Below the pieces are notes generated by a model that did not search any database, had not been told where the DNA came from, and saw only the letters and a list, made by a program, of their open reading frames with translations. Of a stretch of 64,000 nucleotides of DNA, positions 26,767-34,995 are shown in pieces. The position numbers and the translations under genes were made by a program. The stretch spans positions 1-64,000 of the forward strand of contig NZ_NMTR01000004.1 in assembly GCF_002549775.1 (NCBI RefSeq). The letters run 5' to 3'. Within the stretch, counting starts at the first letter, position 1. Each line of letters begins with the position of its first letter. Source of the stretch: Faecalibacterium langellae (GTDB lineage Bacteria; Bacillota; Clostridia; Oscillospirales; Ruminococcaceae).

Positions 26767-27111
26767 TCAATTATAAATCAACTCTGCTTTCACAACTTCC
26801 TCTGCCTGCGCCTTGCAAGCGTTCATCTGCCGCACCCATTCCATTTGGTTTTCAGCTTTCAGTTGCTCGGTCACGCCGTTTTGCTCTGCCAGTGACCGCA
26901 CGATCAGCTCCATGCGGTTTCGTGCCGCTTCGTCAATCTCGGCGCAATGCTCAAAGAACTTGTCGGATAGTACCAGCTCATTGAACAGTATCGGACGGTG
27001 CATTTTCAGATACGCCTTGCGAAGTCTGCCGTAGTGTCCGAGGGGCTTGGTCTTGCGGATAACGATGTTCGGGATAAGATAATCTCCGTTCTGTGTGTAA
27101 GCGATATTCAT
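26767..27111 (-). CDS. TnpV-like transposon protein
   Basis: The 114-residue protein MNIAYTQNGDYLIPNIVIRK with GHYGRLRKAYLKMHRP matches the TnpV-type proteins of Tn4451-like elements. Its start overlaps the recombinase stop by 4 bases (ATGA), so the two are co-translated. Its role is unknown; a recombination accessory function is plausible from its fixed position. Confidence 0.78.
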   Translation of the reverse strand: MNIAYTQNGDYLIPNIVIRKTKPLGHYGRLRKAYLKMHRPILFNELVLSDKFFEHCAEIDEAARNRMELIVRSLAEQNGVTEQLKAENQMEWVRQMNACKAQAEEVVKAELIYN

Positions 27112-28994
27112 GCTGTTTGTACTCCTTTCATCGGCTCTCTCTGCGGTAAACTGCTGACAGGGACGAACACGCCCTTTGCAATGTCCTCCGCACGAATGGC
27201 GGCTTTCTTAGCTTCAATTTCTGCCTTTTTCCGCTTCTTGATTTTGTCCTCGTATCGCTTCTGCGCTCCGCTGGCTTTCCGCTTCAAGTAGTTCTGATGA
27301 AGCCTGTCCTTGCGTTCCTCACGCTTGCGGATTTCCTCTAATTCCTCCGGGGTAAGCTCCGCTTCTCCAAACGCCGGGGGAACGAATCGCCCAACAAAAT
27401 TGAAGTAAATCTCGACCTCCTGTGTGGTCTGTATACTGCCTTTACGGTCACGCTCATGCACAAGGATTTTCTCGATAAACTCGTTGAGCATGGCAATGGT
27501 CAGCTTGTCGAAGTTCTCATACTTGTCAATCAGAGCGATAAAACGGTCAGCGTCCTTTTCGTGCTTCTCATAGCTCTTGACAGCCTTTTCCAGAACAGAG
27601 ATTTCAGCGGTAAGTTCGGACTGTTCCTTTTCGTATTGAGCGTCCAGAGTGGCGTATCTGCTGTCGGACAGCTTTCCTAAAATGTTGTCCTCATAGATTT
27701 TACAGAGCAGGACTTCCAGCTCGGAGACTCTCTGCTTTGCGGTGGCAAGGCGTGTCCGCTGTTTCTTGACCTCTGCCGTCTGCTGGCTGGACTGCGCTTC
27801 CTGCACCACACGGACAAACTCGGCTCGGTCATGCTTGGCATACTCGGCAATAGCTTTGAGCATTTCAGAGACAAGGGACAGTACCACATCTTCATTGATA
27901 CGGTGCTGTGTCGTGCAGAGCTTTCCAACTGGGACTTTGCTGTATTGGGAACAGGTATATTGAGAAATACGCTTGCCGTTGTTGGTACGGTGGACATACA
28001 TCTTGCCGCCGCAATCGGCACAATAGAGCAAGCCCGTGAGGGGAGCTGCTTCGCCCCAGCCGTCCGGGTAGCGTCTGACATTCCCACGGATTTTCTGCAC
28101 AAGGTCAAAGGTCTGCTGGTCAATGATAGGCTCATGGGTATTCTCGAAAATTGTCCATTCGTCCTCCGGGACATAATGGCTTTTCTTGTCCTTGAAGTGC
28201 TTTCGGGTCTTGAAATTGATGGTGTGTCCCAGATATTCACGCTTTTCAAGAATGTTGCAGATGGTGGAAGAACCCCAGTCGTACACATCTTTGAAAGTCT
28301 TATTCTTGTTCACACCCTCGCCGTGCTGGGCAAGGTAAGCGGACGGAATAAGCACCTTTTCCGATTTCAGTTTGCTGGCGATCTGATACGGACCGTAGCC
28401 GTCAATCGTCATGGAAAAGATACGCTTTACCACTTCGGCGGCTTCGGGGTCAACCAACCATTGGTCTCTGGCTTCATTCCAGAGATAGCCGTAAATGACC
28501 GTGCCTGTAAGGTGCTTGCCGGACTTGCCTTTGGACTGGAAAGTGGAACGGATTTTACGGCTGGTGTCTCTGGCGTAATACTCGTTCATAATGTTGCGGA
28601 AAGGGGTAAAATCATCGTCCCCTCTGGCACTGTCCACGCCGTCATTGATGGCGATAAGGCGAACGCCACGCTGACGCAGGATTTCCATAATCTGACCGAC
28701 TTTCAGATAGTCACGACCCATGCGGCTCATGTCCTTGATACACAGGTACTCCACATTCCCGGCTTCAACCTCTTTCATCATTGCCAGAAATCCGGGACGG
28801 TCAAAGCAGGTACCGCTAATGCCATCGTCCGTGAAATGGACAATGTTTGTAAAGCCCTGCCGTGCGGCGAACTCCTCCAACATAGCCTTTTGATTGGAAA
28901 TGGAATTGCTCTCACGCTGTTGGTCATCATCTTTGCCAAAGTCATCACGGCTCAGTCGTTCGTACAGAGCTGTGATTTTCTCATTTTTTCTCAT
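27108..28994 (-). CDS. Large serine recombinase of IME1 (TnpX-type)
   Basis: The 628-residue enzyme has the catalytic domain ITALYERLSRDDFGKDDDQQ, a recombinase domain, a zinc ribbon (LYCADCGGKMYV to LCTTQHR), a coiled coil, and a lysine-rich C-terminal extension. The start at 28994 follows AAAGGAG. The frame upstream is open all the way into virD4, so translation from virD4 could run through into the recombinase without a stop. It should excise IME1 at the GG core and restore virD4. Confidence 0.93.
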   Translation of the reverse strand: MRKNEKITALYERLSRDDFGKDDDQQRESNSISNQKAMLEEFAARQGFTNIVHFTDDGISGTCFDRPGFLAMMKEVEAGNVEYLCIKDMSRMGRDYLKVGQIMEILRQRGVRLIAINDGVDSARGDDDFTPFRNIMNEYYARDTSRKIRSTFQSKGKSGKHLTGTVIYGYLWNEARDQWLVDPEAAEVVKRIFSMTIDGYGPYQIASKLKSEKVLIPSAYLAQHGEGVNKNKTFKDVYDWGSSTICNILEKREYLGHTINFKTRKHFKDKKSHYVPEDEWTIFENTHEPIIDQQTFDLVQKIRGNVRRYPDGWGEAAPLTGLLYCADCGGKMYVHRTNNGKRISQYTCSQYSKVPVGKLCTTQHRINEDVVLSLVSEMLKAIAEYAKHDRAEFVRVVQEAQSSQQTAEVKKQRTRLATAKQRVSELEVLLCKIYEDNILGKLSDSRYATLDAQYEKEQSELTAEISVLEKAVKSYEKHEKDADRFIALIDKYENFDKLTIAMLNEFIEKILVHERDRKGSIQTTQEVEIYFNFVGRFVPPAFGEAELTPEELEEIRKREERKDRLHQNYLKRKASGAQKRYEDKIKKRKKAEIEAKKAAIRAEDIAKGVFVPVSSLPQREPMKGVQTA

Positions 28995-29082
28995 AACTTG
29001 CGCTCCTTTCTTCGGTTTTAGGTTGTGTGTTCTAAGAGACTTCCCAACCGCTTGATTAAGAAGTCTTTTAGAGCATACAACA

Positions 29083-30035
29083 CCGGCAGCCAGCTTGTAA
29101 AGTTTGTACTGCCGCCCGGCAAAGCTGTTTGGCTTCTTTTTTGCCAGTTCCTCAAACAGCAGATCCACCGGGTTCTGGTATTCCTCATCGTCCTCCAGCA
29201 CCTGCATGGTGTTGAGCATTTCCAACAGTGTTGCAAAATTCTGCTCCTCCACAGGGGCTTCATAATGCAGATAGGCGATCAGTGCAGTGAGCAAAAGACG
29301 TTCGCTTTTCTCCCAAAATGGATCGCCGCCGCTGCCTTCACCTTTCGTGTTGGTCATCAGGGTCGTGACCAGTTTCAGAATATCTTTTTCGCTGTGGACA
29401 TAGGCGAAGGGGTTATAGTGCATCGACTTTTTGAAGTTGATGGTGTTCAGGATCCTGACCTTGTAGCCGTTTTTCAACATTGCGTTGCCACATTCAAGCA
29501 AGATCGTACTTTTGGGGTCAGTGACCACATAGGAGCTGTGACATTGTAAAAGGTTGGGCTTGAGCCAAAACCGGGTCTTGCCGCTGCCGGAGCCGCCCAC
29601 CACCAGCACGTTTTTATTTCTCGCGTTCTTGGGGTCCGGCGGGCGATTGCTCATCATCAGCCGTTCCGTTTTGGTAAGGATGATATTGTCCTCAAACTTC
29701 GGAGCCATGAACGGCTCAATGTCCTTGGGGGTGCCCCACCGGGCTGAACCGTACTCCATGCCATGCCGGTACTTCTTGGCGTTTTTGCCACGCAGATAGA
29801 CCGCCAGTCGCAGCCCTGCGCCGCAGCATACGCCCACCAGCAAATCAAGCGGATGCAGGCTGGGCAGCGGGTTCGCAAACGCCAGCGGAACAGTGCCCAT
29901 CATGGACATGATCTTATCGCCCAGTTCCTTGCCCTCCGCAAGCCGCCATGCTTCACCAAAGTTGGTTGCCGCCAGCCCTAGCAAAATATAGGGCAGATAC
30001 AGTGCCAGCAGCTTTGTCAGCTTTTTCGTGGTCAC
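29083..30035 (-). pseudogene. virD4: virD4 (traG) coupling protein, 5' part (split by IME1)
   Basis: From ATG 30035 the segment encodes two transmembrane helices (LLALYLPYILLGLAATNF; LLVGVCCGAGLRLAVYL) and the Walker A motif VLVVGGSGSGKTRFWLKPNL. It ends at LYKLAAG, after which IME1 sequence begins. VirD4 links the relaxosome to the mating channel. The start overlaps the pcfB stop by 4 bases. Without IME1 excision no protein with both Walker motifs can be made. Confidence 0.92.
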
Positions 30036-30490
30036 AGTCCACGCTCCTGTTCCTTATGCCGGACTTTGCCGGGGAGTTCTGCCGCCGCCTGCACCAGTTC
30101 CTGCAATCGTGCCAGCACCGAGGGGCGTTTGTCCTTGTTCAGCAGGGACGCCGAATACTCCTTGAACGCAGAGTGAAAGGCTTCAGCGTCCGGGGCTTTG
30201 AAAAAGACCAGATACCGGGGCGGCACCTCGGAGGTGTCCTTGCGGATGGCGTAGTCGATGCCGTACTTTTTGGCATAGCGTTCCAAGCCATGGATACCGG
30301 TCTTGCTGATCTCCACGCTGGACACACCCCGGTTCTGCCGCAACAGGGTGCGGACGCTCTGCTTGCCTTGGGATGCCTTGGACTGGTACAGCCGAAACGC
30401 CGCCTTTACCGCCCGGAGGACAGTCCGGGCGGACAGCTTTGTGGTGGAAATCATAATGTTGAATGACTTCTGTTCGATTTCTTCCTGCAC
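30032..30490 (-). CDS. pcfB: PcfB-family conjugation protein
   Basis: The 152-residue protein (QEEIEQKSFNIMISTTKLSA ... RAVKAAFRLYQ) matches the PcfB family that links relaxosome and coupling protein in Gram-positive conjugation. The likely start is GTG 30490, 8 bases after GGAGG; ATG 30496 lies too close to that site. It precedes virD4 with a 4-base overlap, the conserved order. Confidence 0.82.
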   Translation of the reverse strand: MQEEIEQKSFNIMISTTKLSARTVLRAVKAAFRLYQSKASQGKQSVRTLLRQNRGVSSVEISKTGIHGLERYAKKYGIDYAIRKDTSEVPPRYLVFFKAPDAEAFHSAFKEYSASLLNKDKRPSVLARLQELVQAAAELPGKVRHKEQERGL

Positions 30491-30520
30491 TGCCATCACC
30501 TCCCGTGCAGCAGGGTGATT

Positions 30521-30952
30521 TTAGCGGTCATGCTCAGCCGGGGGCTTGGTGCGGGGCTTTTCTGTGGGCGGTTCATCCGGCACCGGCAGCACCAGCAGAT
30601 GGTTGCCCAGTTTCAGAAAGGCTTCCGGCTGATGAAAAAGCTGCTCGTACTTCTGCGCCAGTTCCGGGGTCAGGGATGCAAAATCCTCCTCGCCCAGACC
30701 CACCACCAGAAAGTCTCCGGCAACGGCATCGTACATTTCTCCGTTTTCATCCCGAAGGGCACGGTTCAGAGGCAGTCCCATGAGCTTGCCGTCATCGGCA
30801 TAAACGATGGCAACCGGGTCGGCAAAGGGATAGCTTGCGCCGATGGAGCCGCCCACAGCCTGCTGCAAAGCCTTCAGGTCGTTATCGATCTCGACCTGCT
30901 GCGGATGCTGTCCCGGCGCAATTTGCAGCACTGATAAGGTGTTTTCAGCCAT
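30521..30952 (-). CDS. DUF3846-family ICE protein
   Basis: The 143-residue protein has the DUF3846 pattern: an N-terminal strand-helix (LQIAPGQHPQQVEIDNDLKA) followed by VAIVYADDGKLMGLPLNRAL. The family is common in Tn1549-like ICEs and has no known activity. The start overlaps the end of the small DUF3789-like gene by 8 bases. Confidence 0.78.
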   Translation of the reverse strand: MAENTLSVLQIAPGQHPQQVEIDNDLKALQQAVGGSIGASYPFADPVAIVYADDGKLMGLPLNRALRDENGEMYDAVAGDFLVVGLGEEDFASLTPELAQKYEQLFHQPEAFLKLGNHLLVLPVPDEPPTEKPRTKPPAEHDR

Positions 30953-31076
30953 GCGAATCCTCCTTTCCGTTCAGTCCGATCTCACCGCTCCGTGCCTCCT
31001 GCATCAGAGCCGCCACGAAGAAGCCGAAAAAGGCACCCGCTTCAAAAAAGGCGAAACCGATAAAAAAGTTCAGCAT
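30945..31076 (-). CDS. DUF3789-like small membrane protein
   Basis: A 43-residue protein starts MLNFFIGFAFFEAGAFFGFF, one transmembrane helix, and ends in a charged tail. Its last codons overlap the DUF3846 start, which suggests coupling. Small proteins of this type occur at this position in related ICEs. Confidence 0.65.
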   Translation of the reverse strand: MLNFFIGFAFFEAGAFFGFFVAALMQEARSGEIGLNGKEDSHG

Positions 31077-31084
31077 AGCACACC

Positions 31085-31507
31085 TCAGTCGATGCAGATG
31101 CAGGGCAACTTCTGGTCGTCTGCCATCAGGGTGATGCTGTGGCTTGCCAGATACTTCTGGAACAGGTAGACCTCATCAATGGTCAGCGAGATGACCTCGC
31201 CGTCCATGTTGGTGCGGACCAGAATCACCGGGCCGGTCAGGTAGTGCTTGCCGCCCATCTTCAGCACTTGCGCCGGATTGTAGCAGAGCAGCAGTGAGGT
31301 ATCAGGGAGGTTCAGGCAAGCATCATCCTCCTCAAAGCAGGGCAGGATGCCGGGAGCCTCATCCAGCGTGATGACGGTCAGCTCCATATCCGGGGCAATG
31401 GCTGCGAGGTAGACCTCACCGCCCCGGTTTGCCGCCAGTGCAGCGCAGATACGCACGTCAATGGTGATTTTCTCGGAGCGGATGGTACAGGTAGCGTTGT
31501 TTTTCAT
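31085..31507 (-). CDS. ICE accessory protein of unknown function
   Basis: The 140-residue soluble protein has mostly beta-strand-like sequence (KITIDVRICAALAANRGGEV; YLTGPVILVRTNMDGEVISL). No family recognised with confidence. The start at 31507 follows AAAGGAG. It is the first gene after the terminator that separates the partition operon from the accessory operon. Confidence 0.65.
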   Translation of the reverse strand: MKNNATCTIRSEKITIDVRICAALAANRGGEVYLAAIAPDMELTVITLDEAPGILPCFEEDDACLNLPDTSLLLCYNPAQVLKMGGKHYLTGPVILVRTNMDGEVISLTIDEVYLFQKYLASHSITLMADDQKLPCICID

Positions 31508-31532
31508 AGGCGTTTCTCCTTTTGTTTGCAAA

Positions 31533-31560
31533 AGAAAAAGACCCCATCGGGTCTTTCGTT
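31533..31560 (-). terminator. Terminator after parB
   Basis: On the minus strand AAAGACCCGATGGGGTCTTT forms a GACCC / GGGTC hairpin followed by TTTTTC, directly after the parB stop. It separates partition genes from the following accessory operon. Confidence 0.75.
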
Positions 31561-31570
31561 ACGGTATAAG

Positions 31571-32500
31571 TCAGCGTTCATTCTGCCGCTGCTGTTTGCG
31601 CTGCCATTGTTCCAGCAGCTTGATGATGGTGTCCTCCATCTGTTTCGGGGTGTAGCTGCGAGGAAAGTATTTTCGCAGGGTGTCGTTTTTGATGACTACC
31701 TTGTCCAGTTCATCCTTTTTTTCTTCTCCCATCACGGCAAAGGCAACATCATACGAGAAATGTCCTTCCTGCGCCAGCTTTTTAAGCCGCTGCGCTTGGG
31801 ATAAAGACGGTGCATTCTGGGTGTCGTTCATTGCTTCTAAAAAATCCCGCTGTTGGCTTTCGTCCAGATAGGACAACTCCACAGCGGGATTGAAGGCAAT
31901 TTTCTTTTCGTCCACCATGTCCAGCAGTTCGGGGATAAGGTTGGTCAGGCGGATGAACCGCTGGACGGTTTTATATCCCTCGCCAGCATCTTCCGCAACC
32001 CGTTCAATGGACAGCTTCGACTTCTGGACAATTTGTCCAGAAGTTAAATCTGACCTAGCACCTTGATTTTTTATTGCTTCCAGCTTCATCTTGTAAGCGA
32101 AAGCCCTCTCGCTTGGCAAGATGGTTTCGCGTTGAAGATTGCTGTCTACCATGAGCAAAACAGCGGCATCATCATCCATATTGCGGACAATGACCGGCAG
32201 GGTGTCCAGTCCGGCAAGCTGTGCAGCGTGCTGACGGCGATGCCCGGAGATGATCTCATAGCCCCCTTCCGGGCGAGGGCGGACAATCAGCGGAGACAGC
32301 ACGCCGTACTGTTCCACGCTTTCCACCGTGCGCTGCATGGACTCGTCATCCAAGACCTTAAAGGGATGGTCTTTGAAGGGGAACAATTCTCCAATGGGAA
32401 TCTGCTGCACCTGCTCCCGCTGCTGTTCCTGTCGGGATTCTTCCGTGGAGAAAATGTCATCTACCCCTTTCAGCGACACGCTTAAGCTGCTTTTCGGCAT
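31571..32500 (-). CDS. parB: ParB partition protein of the ICE
   Basis: The 309-residue protein has the ParB N-terminal domain (IPIGELFPFKDHPFKVLDDE; GYEIISGHRRQHAAQLAGL) followed by an HTH segment (LSIERVAEDAGEGYKTVQRF). It partners ParA to stabilise the excised circular element. It overlaps parA by 44 bases. A second, divergent ParB-like gene lies at 36003. Confidence 0.92.
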   Translation of the reverse strand: MPKSSLSVSLKGVDDIFSTEESRQEQQREQVQQIPIGELFPFKDHPFKVLDDESMQRTVESVEQYGVLSPLIVRPRPEGGYEIISGHRRQHAAQLAGLDTLPVIVRNMDDDAAVLLMVDSNLQRETILPSERAFAYKMKLEAIKNQGARSDLTSGQIVQKSKLSIERVAEDAGEGYKTVQRFIRLTNLIPELLDMVDEKKIAFNPAVELSYLDESQQRDFLEAMNDTQNAPSLSQAQRLKKLAQEGHFSYDVAFAVMGEEKKDELDKVVIKNDTLRKYFPRSYTPKQMEDTIIKLLEQWQRKQQRQNER

Positions 32501-33317
32501 TCGCCAGCACCTCCTTCGTCAGAGATTGGTAGGCTTCTGCCACCTTACCTTTGGGGTCGTGCTGGAAAATGCTTTTGCCCACTGCACTGATTTCCGCAGC
32601 GCGGACAGACCGTGGAATGGTCTGGTCGAACACCTTGATCTTGCTGCCGTAAGCACCCCGAATCAGGTTGTCGATCTGCTGCCCATAGTTGGTGCGGCTA
32701 TCTGTCATAGTCAGCAGGATGCCTTCGATTTTCAGCTTCGGGTTGATCTGCCGCCGAACTTTTTGGACGGTCCGTAAAAGCTGTTCCAGACCTTTTGCAG
32801 ACAGGTACTGTGCCTGCACCGGAATCAGAGCAGCGTCTGCCGCCGCCAGTGCGTTGATGGTGAGCATCCCCAGCGAGGGCATACAGTCCAACAGAATAAA
32901 ATCGTACTCCCGTTTGGCACTGTCCAGCACCTGTTTGAGCATCTTTTCTCGGTTCATGCTGTTCACAAGGGCAACTTCTAGCCCTGCCAGTTCAATGTTT
33001 GCTGGAATAAGGTCAACGCCCTCTGCGTGGTGCAGAATGCCCTCGCCGGGCTGGATGGGCTGGTCGTTCATGGCTTTCTGCATCAGGGTGGACAGAGTGG
33101 TGGGCAGTTCATCGGGCTGCTGCCAGCCCATACTAATGGTCAATGACCCCTGCGGGTCGGTGTCCACCAGCAGAATTTTTTTGCCCTCCATCGCCAGCCC
33201 AATGCCTAAGTTCTCACAGGTGGTGCTTTTCCCCACACCACCTTTTTGATTGGTGACTGCGATAATCGTAGCTTTCTTTGCGATAACATCACCCCGCTTT
33301 CGGTGAACCACGCGCAA
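32457..33317 (-). CDS. parA: ParA/Soj-type partition ATPase
   Basis: The protein has the deviant Walker A motif AVTNQKGGVGKSTTCENLGI and DTDPQGSLT, with IPANIELAGLEVALVNSMN typical of ParA/Soj. The length is normal. The start is uncertain: the frame opens with TTG at 33317 inside the repA tail without a clear ribosome site, while GGGGTGAT immediately precedes the conserved part, where no ATG is in frame. It overlaps repA and parB. Confidence 0.92.
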   Translation of the reverse strand: MRVVHRKRGDVIAKKATIIAVTNQKGGVGKSTTCENLGIGLAMEGKKILLVDTDPQGSLTISMGWQQPDELPTTLSTLMQKAMNDQPIQPGEGILHHAEGVDLIPANIELAGLEVALVNSMNREKMLKQVLDSAKREYDFILLDCMPSLGMLTINALAAADAALIPVQAQYLSAKGLEQLLRTVQKVRRQINPKLKIEGILLTMTDSRTNYGQQIDNLIRGAYGSKIKVFDQTIPRSVRAAEISAVGKSIFQHDPKGKVAEAYQSLTKEVLANAEKQLKRVAERGR

Positions 33318-34170
33318 AGTCGTGGTTTGTCTTGTTCTGATAGTAGAGGTTCATGGTGGTGGGCGCATTGTAGAGCATCGCCAGCAGATACTGCTTCATG
33401 TTCCGCACCGGGGCGGTGTTTTCTACCAGAGAATCCAGCACAAAACGGATGTGGTCAGCGTTCAGCTTCATAAACCGGCTGCGTACCACCTCGGCGGGCT
33501 TATCGTCCCCGGCAATGTGCAGCAGTTTGCGGTTGGTGGCACAGGTGTCCACCAGCAAATCTACGATCTGATAGATGGTATCCTCATCGTCCGGGCAGAG
33601 CCGGAGCAGAAGGTCTACCTCCAAAGACTGAGAAAAATATTCTTCCAGTTGGGCGCGTTTGCTCATCTCATCCGATTCTTCAGAATAGAATGGATCAGTC
33701 TCACTCATTTCAGTATCATTCTCTTTAGTCTTATTACATCGTGATTTTGAAGGGTCTTGACACGCGATTTTGAAGCCTCCAGAATCGTGATTTTCACGAT
33801 TCTGGAATATTGATTTTGACGATTCTGCTGAAAAGTTTTTCACATACACCAAACTTGGCTTTCCCAGACCTCTGCGTTTTCGTTCAATCAGACCAAACTT
33901 TTCGAGTTCCCGGAGCAGCTTTGTCGCTTTGTTGTCTGCGCAACACAACGCCCTCTTGACATCCTCTATCGTGAAGGTAATGAACACCCGGTTCTGCTCG
34001 TCCAGCCAGCCGTTTTTCACGGACAGGCTCATGCGGTCAAGCAGGATGCCGTACAGGGTTTTGGCATCGGTTGATAAGCTCTGGAATCGCTGTTCCTGAA
34101 ACAGAGCCTTGGGAATGCGGTAGAACGAAAACAGCTCTCCGGCCTGTCCGTAAAAATAGTCAAGGGTCAT
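33289..34170 (-). CDS. repA: RepA-type replication initiator of the ICE
   Basis: The 293-residue protein has the winged-helix initiator domain (FYRIPKALFQEQRFQSLSTD; AKTLYGILLDRMSLS). A variable linker follows, then a C-terminal DUF6017-like domain (YQIVDLLVDTC; LNADHIRFVLDSL). Together with parA-parB it suggests that the excised ICE replicates and segregates like a plasmid. It follows a strong minus-strand terminator at 34252. Confidence 0.88.
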   Translation of the reverse strand: MTLDYFYGQAGELFSFYRIPKALFQEQRFQSLSTDAKTLYGILLDRMSLSVKNGWLDEQNRVFITFTIEDVKRALCCADNKATKLLRELEKFGLIERKRRGLGKPSLVYVKNFSAESSKSIFQNRENHDSGGFKIACQDPSKSRCNKTKENDTEMSETDPFYSEESDEMSKRAQLEEYFSQSLEVDLLLRLCPDDEDTIYQIVDLLVDTCATNRKLLHIAGDDKPAEVVRSRFMKLNADHIRFVLDSLVENTAPVRNMKQYLLAMLYNAPTTMNLYYQNKTNHDFARGSPKAG

Positions 34171-34251
34171 ACAATTCTGTCAAGGATGAAAAAACAACGA
34201 TGATTCATTGACATGGTTGACAAATCCTCCTTATAGATAATTCGTGCAAAC

Positions 34252-34291
34252 AAAAAAGCGCAATCTCGATTTTTGAAAATCGGAATTGCGC
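34252..34291 (-). terminator. Strong terminator upstream of repA
   Basis: On the minus strand GCGCAATTCCGATTTT pairs with AAAATCGAGATTGCGC (one mismatch) and is followed by TTTTTTG. It isolates the repA operon from transcription coming from the right. Confidence 0.8.
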
Positions 34292-34469
34292 CATGTAACT
34301 TAGTAGGGGAGAATGGTCATTTGTCAGGGTCGGTTGACCACAATTTGACCACAAAAGAAACGAAACATCTTGACATCTAACGAAACAGAATGATAAAATA
34401 ATTTTGAAATTTGATGATACTGCGTACAAGTGGTATCGGAGTGTCCATTGCGTTTTTGAGAGAAGCACA

Positions 34470-34514
34470 ATGGGGTTCAAGAGGCCGTGAGTTCGATTCT
34501 CGCCACTCGGACCA
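34470..34514 (+). pseudogene. tRNA 3'-end-like fragment
   Basis: The segment ending CACTCGGACCA contains a T-arm (GTGAG TTCGATT CTCGC) and a 3' acceptor strand with CCA. No matching D-arm or complete 5' half is visible, although CGGAGTG at about 34437 could be a degraded 5' acceptor. It may be a leftover attachment site or a truncated tRNA-Leu/Ser-like gene. Confidence 0.5.
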
Positions 34515-34520
34515 AACAAA

Positions 34521-34570
34521 AATAATCCGAACTTGTTTCCGATAGGAGATGGGTTCGGATTATTTGTTTT
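34521..34570 (+). terminator. Terminator following the tRNA-like fragment
   Basis: A perfect 12-bp stem AATAATCCGAAC / GTTCGGATTATT is followed by TGTTTTC. It is what one expects directly after a tRNA gene, which supports the tRNA reading of the fragment before it. Confidence 0.75.
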
Positions 34571-34666
34571 CTTCGGAAAACTCAATATGGGTGTCCGTGG
34601 AAGATGAAATCCGAAATCATAGATTGACCGACATAAGCCACAACATGATTTCAGGAGGACACGAGT

Positions 34667-34897
34667 ATGAAGTACGATGCAAGAGCTTGCAAATTCAACA
34701 TGGACACCGGCTGCGTGGAGCTGCTGCTCCGGGATGGAAGAAAAATTTCCATCAATTGCACCGGAGTCGAGGATGCGTTGGATGTGACCATAGCGCAGAG
34801 GGCAGAATTGGACTACCTCATCTACAATGACCCACTGGCGTATGCAGATTTGATTCTGAATGGTGACCCGGAGAAATATCTGAAACAAATTTTGTGA
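34667..34897 (+). CDS. DUF6061-like small protein
   Basis: The 76-residue protein contains ACKFNMDTGCVELLLRDGRK and 'ELDYLIYNDPLAYADLIL', a pattern I recognise from small Faecalibacterium-type proteins of unknown function. It has an AGGAGG site. It lies on the plus strand, opposite to the ICE operons, so it belongs to a separate insert together with the next gene. Confidence 0.65.
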   Translation: MKYDARACKFNMDTGCVELLLRDGRKISINCTGVEDALDVTIAQRAELDYLIYNDPLAYADLILNGDPEKYLKQIL

Positions 34898-34995
34898 AAT
34901 GAATATTCTGCGATTTTACTGAAGAATTGACAATGTAGCGAAAACTAGATATCATAGCAACAGGCTTTATTTTGTTTCAGAAGAGGTATTAGCAT

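Larger units (their letters stand above)
21451..29084. mobile_element. IME1: mobilizable element inserted in virD4
   Basis: This element of about 7.63 kb is bounded by a shared GG dinucleotide (minus strand) at the two virD4 halves. It encodes a large serine recombinase, TnpV-like and TnpW-like proteins, a MOBQ relaxase with DUF3847-like partner, a primase/helicase protein and two small membrane or secreted proteins. It carries an IncQ-like oriT and no mating-channel genes. Insertion separates the Walker A from the Walker B half of VirD4. Confidence 0.88.

Noticed and set aside
34205-34888. 227-codon minus-strand frame over the tRNA-like fragment
   Set aside because: It crosses a terminator, the tRNA 3' end and a second terminator; the 'GENRTHGLL' stretch is a typical false translation of tRNA sequence.
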